A DNA stretch of 15,936 nt from Verrucomicrobiota bacterium (GTDB lineage: Bacteria; Verrucomicrobiota; Verrucomicrobiia; Limisphaerales; JAHEOI01). A program made the translations under genes and the position numbers. The stretch is taken from contig JAHEOI010000215.1 of the NCBI GenBank assembly GCA_018610125.1, positions 1 to 15,936 of the forward strand. Reading direction: 5' to 3'. The notes beneath the pieces are model-generated. The model did not search any database. It was not told the origin of the DNA and was given only the letters and a program-made list of their open reading frames with translations. Positions 5,446-12,981 of the stretch are shown here, in pieces; the first letter of the stretch is position 1, and every line of letters begins with the position of its first letter.

Positions 5446-6183
5446 ATGATAAGGATGACAATGAAGAAAAAGATAGATTGGCTGGCGGTGGTGATTGTTG
5501 CTTTGAGCCTGGGGAACCTCGGTAGCGCCGGGAAGCTCTCGGCACAGGAGTTTTCGGCAGACGCGACGCTGAGATTCGAATCGGAGTATGTGTTTCGAGG
5601 GGATTATCTGGATGGTCCGAGCTTACAACCCTCGCTCGATCTGGGATACGGGAATGCCTACGCGGGCGTCTGGACCTCGCAAGGTCTTGAGGCCGACCGG
5701 GGGGATGTCAACGAAATCGACTATTATGCTGGATACACCTTTGATGTGTCCGATATGGTTGATTTGGATGTGGGTGGCACCGTTTATCATTTTCCCGAAG
5801 CGGCAAGCGACTCGAATTTCGACTATGAGCCATTTATCGGGATTGCACTGGACACGCTGTTGAATCCATCGCTTTACGGTTACTACGTATTTGGAGAGGA
5901 TCCGGAAAACGATTTCTTCAGCTTAATCGGAAGCGTGGGTCACAGTTTCGATCTGTCGCCTTATACGGTGGAGGGGCTATCGTTTGACGTGGAAGCGTTT
6001 GGTGGGAGCACCGAAGACTTTGGTGGGACACGCTATCTCTATTATGGCGCTAGCGGTGACTTCGTTTACAAAATCAACGAGGTGTCGGACGCCTCGATCG
6101 GGGTCCGGGTGACCGATGTCGATGAGGATGAAGTCTCTCGGGCGGCATTGTGGTGGGGAACGAGCATTTCCTTCCACTTCTGA
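5446..6183 (+). CDS. TorF-like outer-membrane porin
   Basis: A 245-residue exported beta-barrel protein. ATG 5446 has GGAG nine bases upstream. ATG 5461, with AAGGA five bases upstream, is nearly as good and gives the cleaner signal peptide MKKKIDWLAVVIVALSLGNL; cleavage is probably near LSA-QEF (31-36). The mature protein has alternating aromatic strands, and SEYVFRGDYLDGPSLQPSLD (46-65), AYAGVWTSQG (71-80) and NEIDYYAGYTF (89-99) resemble the TorF family of putative porins (PF09694). It ends WWGTSISFHF, a terminal Phe typical of BamA-assembled barrels. It lies 99 bases after the P-II gene with no terminator seen between them, so it probably belongs to the same nitrogen-controlled transcript and may admit ammonium or another small nitrogen compound; that role is inferred. 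Confidence 0.85.
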   Translation: MIRMTMKKKIDWLAVVIVALSLGNLGSAGKLSAQEFSADATLRFESEYVFRGDYLDGPSLQPSLDLGYGNAYAGVWTSQGLEADRGDVNEIDYYAGYTFDVSDMVDLDVGGTVYHFPEAASDSNFDYEPFIGIALDTLLNPSLYGYYVFGEDPENDFFSLIGSVGHSFDLSPYTVEGLSFDVEAFGGSTEDFGGTRYLYYGASGDFVYKINEVSDASIGVRVTDVDEDEVSRAALWWGTSISFHF

Positions 6184-6280
6184 TTCGGCCGGCGAGGATC
6201 GCGACGAGGGCGCATCCCAGAGCGGGCTGTAACCGAGGAGCAACACAGCAGCCGGCTCGGTACCGCCCCTCCCCTTCCGG

Positions 6281-6381
6281 GCTGGGCCAATTTTGCTTTC
6301 CGGCTTCGTTACTCTTCAGTCACAGAGGGCAAGGCTATGCTCCTTCATCGTGCCTCGCCAGAAACCAAAATTGGCTCCAGC
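6281..6381. repeat. Long inverted repeat with about 15-bp arms and a 70-base loop
   Basis: GCTGGGCCAATTTTG (6281-6295) is inverted as CAAAATTGGCTCCAGC (6366-6381), matching along the whole arm except one bulged base. The enclosed 70 bases contain weaker pairing (GAGGGCA with TGCCTC). The structure resembles a small non-autonomous element or a stable RNA hairpin. No target-site duplication was recognised. Confidence 0.55.
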
Positions 6382-6424
6382 AAATGACACAGTTATTTCT
6401 TTACAGACCCTTAATGGCATTGGG

Positions 6425-6444
6425 GTCGGCAATTCCCTGCCGAC
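6425..6444 (+). other. Perfect 7-bp hairpin
   Basis: GTCGGCA (6425-6431) pairs with TGCCGAC (6438-6444) around a six-base ATTCCC loop. There is no T-run after it. It belongs to the cluster of structured repeats in this intergenic stretch. Confidence 0.5.
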
Positions 6445-6501
6445 TGTTCCCGGGCAATCTTCGATCATTGGGAAATCGGATGGGTTGGGGCAGCAAGAAT
6501 A

Positions 6502-6531
6502 TGGGACGCCGAGGATGACGTCCCTATCAGG
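6502..6531 (-). repeat. 30-bp dispersed palindromic (REP-like) repeat, copy 2
   Basis: On the minus strand this reads CCTGATAGGGACGT, a loop, then CGTCCCA. It matches copy 1 (2948-2977) at 26 of 30 positions in the opposite orientation. GGGACG (6503-6508) pairs with CGTCCC (6519-6524). Together the two copies bracket the amt cassette. Confidence 0.7.
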
Positions 6532-6678
6532 CTGGGGACGGGGGGCAGTTCCTTGTATGCGAGCCCGTGGTCCGTCGGTCCCACCGAACGCGGTTCAAGG
6601 CCGCGCTCCGTTTCTGTCGTTGTCTACCCGGCCCCGAAGGGGTAAGGGCTTTGAACGGATGAAATTTTTCGTAAATCC

Positions 6679-6707
6679 TTGATTTCATTGGCCTTTGTTG
6701 GCATAAA
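6679..6707 (+). promoter_or_regulatory. Candidate sigma-70 promoter for the hypothetical gene at 6737
   Basis: TTGATT (6679-6684) and CATAAA (6702-6707) are separated by 17 bases, and each matches four of six consensus positions. A start near 6714 leaves a leader of about 23 bases that contains the GAGGA ribosome site. Inverted pairs ATGAAAT/ATTTCAT (6659-6665, 6682-6688) and AACGGAT/ATCCGTT (6654-6660, 6707-6713) overlap it and could be operator half-sites. Confidence 0.4.
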
Positions 6708-6736
6708 TCCGTTTGAATGCGTGAGGATGAGTGTTC

Positions 6737-7303
6737 ATGAGCACCTACAAAGACATTTCAGAGGCATTTGATGGCTATTGTTCGGTTGTTCGGTTCTCCG
6801 AGCGTCTTGCCCATCTCTTGTTTGAGAAACTGAAGAAGAAAGGGAAGATACCGGATGGTTATTTAAGTTTTTGTTCCCCGACAGCGGAGGTGGCGCAGCC
6901 TGAGGGCGACGGTGATCAAAATCCGATTATTAGAAAAGCAATCGAGCACGATCCCGGGTCCCAAGGCTGGCTCATAGGTTTTCTTTTGACCGTCGAGACG
7001 AGCAATGGGTTCTGGGGGCGGGAGTTCCTGCGATTTAACGTCAACGTGCGGCCCGGGAACCCTCGTTATTCAGTTCAGTTGTGGCACTCGGATGTTTGTG
7101 CGTCCTTTCTACCCAAGGAGAAGGAAGAGTGTCCGGAAACCGACGCGGCGATTGACGAATTTGCTCAAGGGGTGATTGACAAGGTGGTTGCTTTTTACAG
7201 AGAGGCGAAAGAGAGGTCGAAAGACGGAGGAGAGCGGGTCATTCAGGGCTTCTCTCGCTTACGTAGCGATCAAGTCGAAGGGCAGGACCAAAACCAAGAC
7301 TAA
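6737..7303 (+). CDS. Hypothetical soluble protein, no family recognised
   Basis: A 188-residue protein. I chose ATG 6737 because GAGGA (6723-6727) lies nine bases upstream; GTG 6731 is in frame but closer to that site. No signal peptide or membrane segment is seen, so it is probably cytoplasmic. The N-terminal part is helical (EAFDGYCSVVRFSERLAHLL, 9-28, then a basic KLKKKGK). The centre looks like a beta-sheet with many aromatics: GWLIGFLLTV (77-86), GFWGREFLRFNVNV (91-104) and YSVQLWHSD (111-119). A helix follows (DAAIDEFAQGVIDKVVAFYREAK, 136-158), then a charged Gln/Asp-rich tail. The alternating pattern suggests a small alpha/beta fold, but I cannot name it. It precedes the pilus-like genes by 123 bases and could be co-transcribed with them. 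Confidence 0.75.
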   Translation: MSTYKDISEAFDGYCSVVRFSERLAHLLFEKLKKKGKIPDGYLSFCSPTAEVAQPEGDGDQNPIIRKAIEHDPGSQGWLIGFLLTVETSNGFWGREFLRFNVNVRPGNPRYSVQLWHSDVCASFLPKEKEECPETDAAIDEFAQGVIDKVVAFYREAKERSKDGGERVIQGFSRLRSDQVEGQDQNQD

Positions 7304-7426
7304 AGATTCCTTGAGTCCGAAAGCAGGGGGAAGGTAAAGGGTGCACGGAATTTGGCTGAAAAGCGCGGGCGGTGGGTATCCGAGCTTGCTTCTTACTTCT
7401 TGGATGGCATTTTGGCCTAGGCGGAA

Positions 7427-8410
7427 ATGAATGGCAATCACAACTTTAGCCTTGGATTAGGTCCATACCGTGGCGGTAACGCGGGCCTGACCGTTTTGGG
7501 AGTGATCGGAGCGGTGGCCATAATGGGGATCATGGTGACCGTTATCGCACCCCCCGCTATCCGGATGATCGACCGGGCTGTGGCGAAGTCCGAAGAGAAG
7601 CATTTGGATTCGTTCGCCGAGGGACTGCGGAGGTATATTCGGATCCATAAGAAGATCCCCGTCGCGGCTTCCGGCCAAGGGCTGTCCTGGAGCGAGGCCA
7701 TCGCTACCGAAATCAATTATCCCCTCAAGGCCATTAAGGTGAACGAACGCGGTTACCGACGACGCTATCTCGCTCATCCGGATTTCTTTGGAGACGATAA
7801 CGAGCTGCCGTTTTCCCAGGTCCAAGATGGTCCTGTGGCGAGTCGTCCGGCCGATCCCCGAATCATCATGATTGGCAGTACTCGCTATCCGCTCCCTTTA
7901 AGCCCGGGCTCAGTGACATCGTCGCATTTTGAGGAGATCTGGGACACTAAACCTGGCGAAGTTCCCACAAGCTGGGATTATCAAGGCGACGGTGACGGGC
8001 TTAAGATCCGGCGTCTTCACTTGGGAGATATGTTCCATCGCTTGCTCCTTCATAAGACTCCGGACGCGGAAGGGGCTTTCTATTCTTTTGGGGAGCCGAC
8101 AAGCCAGCCGGTCGAGCTTGCCCCCAAGGGAGCCGATCAAAATTGGATTGAGCGCTTCGTGCTGGAGGGCAGCGTGCTTAACCTTTTTGAAGCCGACCAG
8201 AACAATAACCGGAAGCTTGTCAGCCGTGACCTGATCCGGTATGATACCGACTGCCTGTTTCATGAAGGTGGGTGGAATGTCGGTGACGGCCGTGGCGAGA
8301 TCAGCGGCAGTGGTGATGTCAACATCACTTACAACATCACCAACTATATCGATGGCGACGACACGTTCCCTCCTCCGTTTCAGGATGGTCATCCGGCAAA
8401 AGGACAATGA
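7427..8410 (+). CDS. Atypical pseudopilin (type IV pilin-like) lacking Glu+5
   Basis: A 327-residue protein with an N-terminal type IV pilin-like segment. A polar 20-residue leader ends in NAG, followed by LTVLGVIGAVAIMGIMVTVI (21-40). This matches the prepilin pattern G-(F)-T-L-x-E, with cleavage expected after Gly20, but position +5 is Gly25 instead of the conserved Glu. A charged amphipathic helix continues (IDRAVAKSEEKHLDSFAEGL, 48-67). The large C-terminal domain has many Asp/Gly/Asn residues and ends in a Gly/Asn-rich region (SGSGDVNITYNITNYIDGDD, from about 292). Subunits without Glu5 occur as tip-located minor pseudopilins (GspK in type II secretion), so an initiating or tip role is plausible. 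AGGCGG lies just upstream of the ATG. The gene is followed by the F and E components of the same machine. Confidence 0.75.
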   Translation: MNGNHNFSLGLGPYRGGNAGLTVLGVIGAVAIMGIMVTVIAPPAIRMIDRAVAKSEEKHLDSFAEGLRRYIRIHKKIPVAASGQGLSWSEAIATEINYPLKAIKVNERGYRRRYLAHPDFFGDDNELPFSQVQDGPVASRPADPRIIMIGSTRYPLPLSPGSVTSSHFEEIWDTKPGEVPTSWDYQGDGDGLKIRRLHLGDMFHRLLLHKTPDAEGAFYSFGEPTSQPVELAPKGADQNWIERFVLEGSVLNLFEADQNNNRKLVSRDLIRYDTDCLFHEGGWNVGDGRGEISGSGDVNITYNITNYIDGDDTFPPPFQDGHPAKGQ

Positions 8411-8524
8411 CAACCATGTCGGTGTGATTCATTGTTACTCCTCGAGTCACCTTTCCAAGACCAAGAACGACTGGCTGGTAACTCCTTGGGTCGATCGAGA
8501 TCAAATTGAGAGAGAGCGGGTAAA

Positions 8525-9775
8525 ATGCCATCATACCGTTACAAAAGCATTGATAAGACAGGCCGGACAAATTTGGGTGTCGTTACTGCCGAGAGCGAAG
8601 CTCAGTTGGAAAGGCGACTCTCTCAGCAAGGGCTATGGCTGGTCGAGGCCGAATTAACGCGATCGCCGCTGACGGAGCTCCGCGTCAAAGCCACCGGCCT
8701 CGCCTGGAGCGTGCGACGCAAGTTCGGGCTCTGGCCCAAGGTCGCTCGTCAAGACCTGATCGAGGTCTGCGTCCAACTCTCGACGCAACTCAAAGCAGGG
8801 GTATCGATTCTCCCGGCCCTGGAGGCCACCCACGAAGAGACCGAAAACGAGTATCTTCGGAGGGTGCTGGGGGATATTCGAACCCGAATCGAGTCCGGCT
8901 CCACCCTTCACGGAGCTATGGAGGTCCATCTTGGGGTCTTCTCGAGGCAGATGATCAGCGTTGTCCGGGCCGGTGAGATTAGCAGTCATCTCCCCGAAGC
9001 CTTGACCGAGATTCGCCAAGAGCTGGAATGGGTCGAACGCATGGTGGGTGACATTCGTCAAGCGACGATTTACCCCTTATTTGTGCTCATGGCCATTGGC
9101 CTCACGGGCATTTTGCTATTCAGTTTTGTCGTCCCGCGTTTTGCCTCGCTGCTGCAGGAAGTAAACGTGGAGTTGCCCGGTTTCACAAGGTTTGTGTTCG
9201 GAGTCAGTGATTTCATGGCAATCACATGGTGGGTTTGGCTTGCGATCTTGCTTTTGGGGCCCCTGTTCCTGCGGCTAATTGGGAATTTTTCGAACGCCTT
9301 CGGCGTTTATGTGGACCAGGTCAAAATAAGCCTGCCTGTATTTGGTCCGTTAAATCGAATGATCGCCATGTCACGCTTTGCCCATACTTTGGCAAGCCTT
9401 TATCGTGCCGGCATTCAGATCGTGGAGGCTCTGCAATACTGCGAGAGGGCTGCGGGAAACCGGTCGGTCGAACAGGCCATTAAGCGAGTCCGTGTCGATG
9501 TCAGCGAAGGCAACCTATTGAGCCAAGCGTTGGCGAAAGAGCCGATCTTTACGCAATTGCTGAGGCGGATGGTTGCCACGGGAGAGCAAACCGGTCAATT
9601 GGAGGAAACATTGGAACGGGTGGCGGAATATTACAACGAGTTCGTCCCCAGGCGAGTTCGACGGTTGTTCAGCTATGCGGAGCCGCTAATCGTGATTGGG
9701 GTGGTCGGCATCGCCGGCGTTGTCGCGTTAGCTGTCTTCCTGCCGATCGTGCGGCTTGTTCAGGGTATAGGCTAA
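8525..9775 (+). CDS. Inner-membrane platform protein of a type IV pilus/type II secretion system (PilC/GspF family)
   Basis: A complete 416-residue PilC/GspF protein. The N-terminus MPSYRYKSIDKTGRTNLGVV is characteristic of the family. Two homologous cytoplasmic GspF domains follow: first about 75-175 (RQDLIEVCVQLSTQLKAGVS, with the RAGE motif at 148-151), second about 280-380 (SRFAHTLASLYRAGIQIVEA, with ATGEQTGQLEETLERVAEYY at 351-370). Membrane helices lie at about 182-204, 234-252 and 388-410. The protein anchors pilin or pseudopilin assembly in the inner membrane and contacts the ATPase encoded next. The start ATG has AGCGGG four bases upstream. The 114-base gap after the pseudopilin gene holds no terminator, so the genes are probably in one operon. 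Confidence 0.94.
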   Translation: MPSYRYKSIDKTGRTNLGVVTAESEAQLERRLSQQGLWLVEAELTRSPLTELRVKATGLAWSVRRKFGLWPKVARQDLIEVCVQLSTQLKAGVSILPALEATHEETENEYLRRVLGDIRTRIESGSTLHGAMEVHLGVFSRQMISVVRAGEISSHLPEALTEIRQELEWVERMVGDIRQATIYPLFVLMAIGLTGILLFSFVVPRFASLLQEVNVELPGFTRFVFGVSDFMAITWWVWLAILLLGPLFLRLIGNFSNAFGVYVDQVKISLPVFGPLNRMIAMSRFAHTLASLYRAGIQIVEALQYCERAAGNRSVEQAIKRVRVDVSEGNLLSQALAKEPIFTQLLRRMVATGEQTGQLEETLERVAEYYNEFVPRRVRRLFSYAEPLIVIGVVGIAGVVALAVFLPIVRLVQGIG

Positions 9776-9830
9776 AGACGATCGGTAACGGAGCGATTCA
9801 CAACGATTACCTGAGAGATTTCAGAAAGCC

Positions 9831-11597
9831 ATGTTTGGGGATAAGAAAAAGGCACGAGGGGCGAATGATGGCAGTCCCCTCGGCCAGCGGCTCTTGGAAG
9901 TTGGGCTAATCAACGAAGAACAGTTGAATCTGGCTCTAAGGGAGCAAAAGAGGCGTGGCGGTTACCTTGGCAAAGTGCTCAGCGCCCTGGGGGCGGTTGA
10001 TCCCAACACGATTGCCAGGTTTCTTGCTGAAGAAGTTGGGACGGAAGCGGTCGATGTCTTGCGATATCCGGTCCAAAAAGAGGCCCTGCGTTTGCTATCC
10101 TACGAGCTGGCTCAGCGTTATGAAGCATTTCCTTTGGAGCGTTACGACGACACGAAAAGTTTTAAGGTCGCGGTGGCGAATCCCTTCGATGTGCTTGCGA
10201 TGGACGCGATTGAACAAATCAGCGGTTACATCCCGTACTCGGTGGTGGCGTCTTCGGAGGACATCCAAGAGGCTATCGAACGCAACTACCGAACGGAACG
10301 CTCGGTCGGCGCCACTATCGACGAACTGATGGAGATTAAACGGGAGAGCGACAGTGATCGGTCTCTTTCCGAAGATCCTCCGCTCGTTCGGCTGGTGGAA
10401 CAGGTTATTTCACGTGCGATTGAACTGGGAGCCAGCGATATTCATTTTGAGCCTGAAGAGACGTGGCTTCGGGTTCGCATGCGCATTGATGGAATATTGC
10501 ACCAAGAAGTTCTGGTGCCTGGAGATCTGAAGTCAGCGGTTATTGCGAGGCTGAAAATACTTGCTCAGTTAGATTCGGCAGAGCAACGGTTGCCGCAGGA
10601 TGGTCGGGCGTCTTTTAACACAGGCCAAAATGAAGTTAACTTGCGGGTATCGATTTTGCCGACATGCTATGGCGAAAACGCGGTGCTTCGGATTTTGGAT
10701 CGATCGCATCTCAACCTTGAGCTTCCCGATATCGGCCTAAGTGGCAGCAATCTCGAAGGGTTCCAAACGATGTTGGAAGCCCCTTACGGCGTCATACTGG
10801 TGACCGGACCGACCGGATCCGGCAAGACGACAACCTTGTACAGTGCTCTGGGGGCGGTGAACCAAATGGAGCGAAGCGTCTTCACGTTGGAGGATCCCGT
10901 GGAATATCGGCTTCCAATGGTTCGCCAAACGCAAATCAACGAAGAAATCGGCATGACATTCGCCGAGGGACTTCGAGCCCTATTAAGGCAGGATCCCGAT
11001 GTGATCCTCGTCGGCGAAAGCCGGGATACCGAGACCGCCCAGCTCATGATTCGCGCGGCTCTGACCGGGCATTTGGTTTTTAGCACACTCCATACAAACA
11101 GCGCGATGGCATCGATTACGAGATTAGTCAATATGGGTGTCGAGCCATATTTGCTTCCTGCGGCACTTGAGGGGATTGTTGCCCAGAGACTCGTACGACG
11201 GATTTGCAAGGGGTGTGTCGAAGAGGCCGAAAGAACAGCGGAAACCTTTAGTAAGTTGGGGCTGGAAGTGGCCGAACATGCTCCTGAGAGGCTTCGACGT
11301 GGGCGTGGGTGCAGCGCATGCAACGGAACCGGGTTCCGAGGTCGTAGGCCTCTCTTTGAAGTGTTTGAGATGCGGGAGGAATTTACAGAGCTCGTGCTCA
11401 ATCGGGCAAGCACACAAGAGCTTGAGCGGCTGGCCAAGCATTTCGGGATGACCCCCCTGTTTGAGGACGGGGTTGAGAGGGTCTATGAGGGGGAAACGAC
11501 CATTGAGGAGGTGTTGCGAGTGGTTCCGAAGAACAAGGCGGCAGGCCCGACGGTGAAGCGTTCGCAACCCGAGGAATCGGGCGGGTTGGGGATTTGA
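9831..11597 (+). CDS. Type IV pilus/type II secretion assembly ATPase (PilB/GspE family) with MshEN domain
   Basis: A 588-residue hexameric assembly ATPase that would extend the filament by pushing pseudopilins through the PilC/GspF platform. The N-terminal MshEN-type domain (about 16-152) includes EVGLINEEQLNLALREQ (23-39), the pattern that binds cyclic di-GMP in MshE. A linker leads to the ATPase: IELGASDIHFEP (197-208), Walker A GPTGSGKTT (326-334), Asp box FTLEDPVEY (351-359), Walker B ILVGESRD (392-399) with Glu396, and His box STLHTNSA (418-425). Four cysteines, C459/C462 and C494/C497, form the CxxC-CxxC zinc site typical of PilB/GspE and absent from PilT. Walker B has Ser where Ile is common. 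No strong ribosome site is seen before ATG 9831. Confidence 0.95.
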   Translation: MFGDKKKARGANDGSPLGQRLLEVGLINEEQLNLALREQKRRGGYLGKVLSALGAVDPNTIARFLAEEVGTEAVDVLRYPVQKEALRLLSYELAQRYEAFPLERYDDTKSFKVAVANPFDVLAMDAIEQISGYIPYSVVASSEDIQEAIERNYRTERSVGATIDELMEIKRESDSDRSLSEDPPLVRLVEQVISRAIELGASDIHFEPEETWLRVRMRIDGILHQEVLVPGDLKSAVIARLKILAQLDSAEQRLPQDGRASFNTGQNEVNLRVSILPTCYGENAVLRILDRSHLNLELPDIGLSGSNLEGFQTMLEAPYGVILVTGPTGSGKTTTLYSALGAVNQMERSVFTLEDPVEYRLPMVRQTQINEEIGMTFAEGLRALLRQDPDVILVGESRDTETAQLMIRAALTGHLVFSTLHTNSAMASITRLVNMGVEPYLLPAALEGIVAQRLVRRICKGCVEEAERTAETFSKLGLEVAEHAPERLRRGRGCSACNGTGFRGRRPLFEVFEMREEFTELVLNRASTQELERLAKHFGMTPLFEDGVERVYEGETTIEEVLRVVPKNKAAGPTVKRSQPEESGGLGI

Positions 11598-11670
11598 ATC
11601 GATACATAGGAAAGCGGACCGTCGTCGATTAACATAGGAGTTATTGAAACCTTGAAGCCTGCGTGGTGAA

Positions 11671-12981
11671 ATGAAGCGATTGATTGATAACCCGGTTTTG
11701 CGGATGGCGGGGACGCGGCCAAGATGGCTGGTTGCCGCGGCGATGTTGCTGTTGGCGAGCTCGGGGCTCGCGGATAAGGCGGTAACGCCGGAAAACGTCC
11801 TTAATCGTTCACTCGACATTGTTGCGGAGGCGGCCAAGCAGTTTCCAGATTCACCACTCCCCGATTATGTCAAAGGAGGTGTTTACTTCCGGTCTCAACG
11901 CTACGAGAAAGCGGTCGAAGCTTATAAGCAGGCTCTCAAGCTCCGCCCGAAATCGGCCGAGATTCAGTACCATTTGGCATTTACGTATTCGCGGTTGCAT
12001 CGATTTGACGAGGCGATTGCGTGGTATCGGAAGTTGATCGGGATTCGGCCCGATTTTCCCAAAGCGAATCAACGCCTTGGGAAAGCACTTTTTGAGCGGG
12101 GGCAGGTGGGCGAAGCCATTGAAGCAATGAAGCGAGAGATCAAGTATTATCCCAAATCGCCTTCTGCCCACTATTATCTCGGGGAGGCCTATTGGCAACA
12201 AGGGGAATATAAGAAGGCGATTGAGCACGCCCGAGAAACAGTGGAGCTCGATGATCGTTATCCAGAACCGTATTACCTTTTGGCCAAGGCTCATCGAAAC
12301 CTGGGCAATCGGAAGGAAGCCAAATCGGCGATTGAATCGTTTCGAAAAGCGAAGCAATCGGAGACCAAAAGGCTGGATTCGGTTTCCCACATCACGAATG
12401 CGGAGTCGGCGGCCCGGGCGGCCGCGAAAACGCATTTTGAAGTCGGCGAGGTTTATCAGGCTCATGGATCGTTGCGGCAAGCGATATCCCACTACGAGCA
12501 AGCTTTGGAGCTCGATTCGGACCATGTCGACGCCCGATTGCGGCTTGTGGAGCTGTATCAGAAGCGGGGAAAGCCAAAGCGGGCGGTTGAGCTGGCTCGG
12601 GAGCTGGTCGCTCGGCGGAGCGACCGCCCTCAATATCGAATGGTGCTTGGGATGACATTGGCATCGAACGGTGATTGGGAGGAGGCAGCAAAGCATTTGC
12701 GCCGTGCCAACAAGCTCGCGCCGACTGACAGGAGGATTGCCCGTCGGTATGCGAAGGTCCTTTTACGACGGAAGGCTTCAGCGGAGGCCCTCAAAGTGAT
12801 GCGCGAAGCTATCCTGGATGGCGGGGAGGCTCGTGACTACGATTTGTTGAGCCGAATCCACTATCGCCGTGGTAATCTCAAGAAGAGTCTGGCGGCGATG
12901 CGGAAAGCGATCGATCGGGCGCCCAAAAACTCGATGTATCAAAAACGGTATCGTCAACTGAAGCAGCGACTTAATCAGTAG
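11671..12981 (+). CDS. Exported TPR-repeat protein
   Basis: A 436-residue protein with a signal peptide: a basic start, hydrophobic WLVAAAMLLLASSGLA (19-34) and probable cleavage after Ala34. The rest is a tetratricopeptide solenoid of about nine to ten repeats. Clear units begin near residues 64 (PDYVKGGVYFRSQRYEKAVE), 98, 132, 166, 200, 253, 287, 321, 355 and 388, with the A/G-x-x-Y/L and P spacing of TPRs. A less regular, charged segment (about 225-250) splits the array. It follows the ATPase gene by 73 bases on the same strand and may be a periplasmic scaffold or pilotin-like partner of the pilus-like machine. It also converges on the ASPIC/UnbV gene, a family often found beside TPR proteins, so its real partner is open. 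Which of these is right cannot be settled from sequence. Confidence 0.9.
   Translation: MKRLIDNPVLRMAGTRPRWLVAAAMLLLASSGLADKAVTPENVLNRSLDIVAEAAKQFPDSPLPDYVKGGVYFRSQRYEKAVEAYKQALKLRPKSAEIQYHLAFTYSRLHRFDEAIAWYRKLIGIRPDFPKANQRLGKALFERGQVGEAIEAMKREIKYYPKSPSAHYYLGEAYWQQGEYKKAIEHARETVELDDRYPEPYYLLAKAHRNLGNRKEAKSAIESFRKAKQSETKRLDSVSHITNAESAARAAAKTHFEVGEVYQAHGSLRQAISHYEQALELDSDHVDARLRLVELYQKRGKPKRAVELARELVARRSDRPQYRMVLGMTLASNGDWEEAAKHLRRANKLAPTDRRIARRYAKVLLRRKASAEALKVMREAILDGGEARDYDLLSRIHYRRGNLKKSLAAMRKAIDRAPKNSMYQKRYRQLKQRLNQ

Larger units (their letters stand above)
6184..6736. other. Repeat-rich intergenic stretch downstream of the nitrogen cassette
   Basis: About 550 bases without a supported gene on either strand. 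They hold an inverted pair ACCGAG (6232-6237) and CTCGGT (6256-6261), a long bulged inverted repeat (6281-6381) and a perfect hairpin GTCGGCA (6425-6431) with TGCCGAC (6438-6444). Next are the second copy of the 30-bp REP-like repeat (6502-6531), a small CCCC-gaa-GGGG hairpin (6632-6642), nested inverted repeats near the next promoter, and that promoter. The open frames here look like chance products of structured repeats. Confidence 0.6.

Noticed and set aside
6632..6642. CCCC-gaa-GGGG hairpin as a terminator
   Set aside because: The stem is only four pairs and is followed by TAAGGGC, not T-rich sequence.
6150..6682. Plus- and minus-strand frames of 74-129 codons in 6150-6682
   Set aside because: They cross hairpins and the REP-like repeat, have no ribosome sites and no recognisable domain; they are best read as chance frames in repeats.
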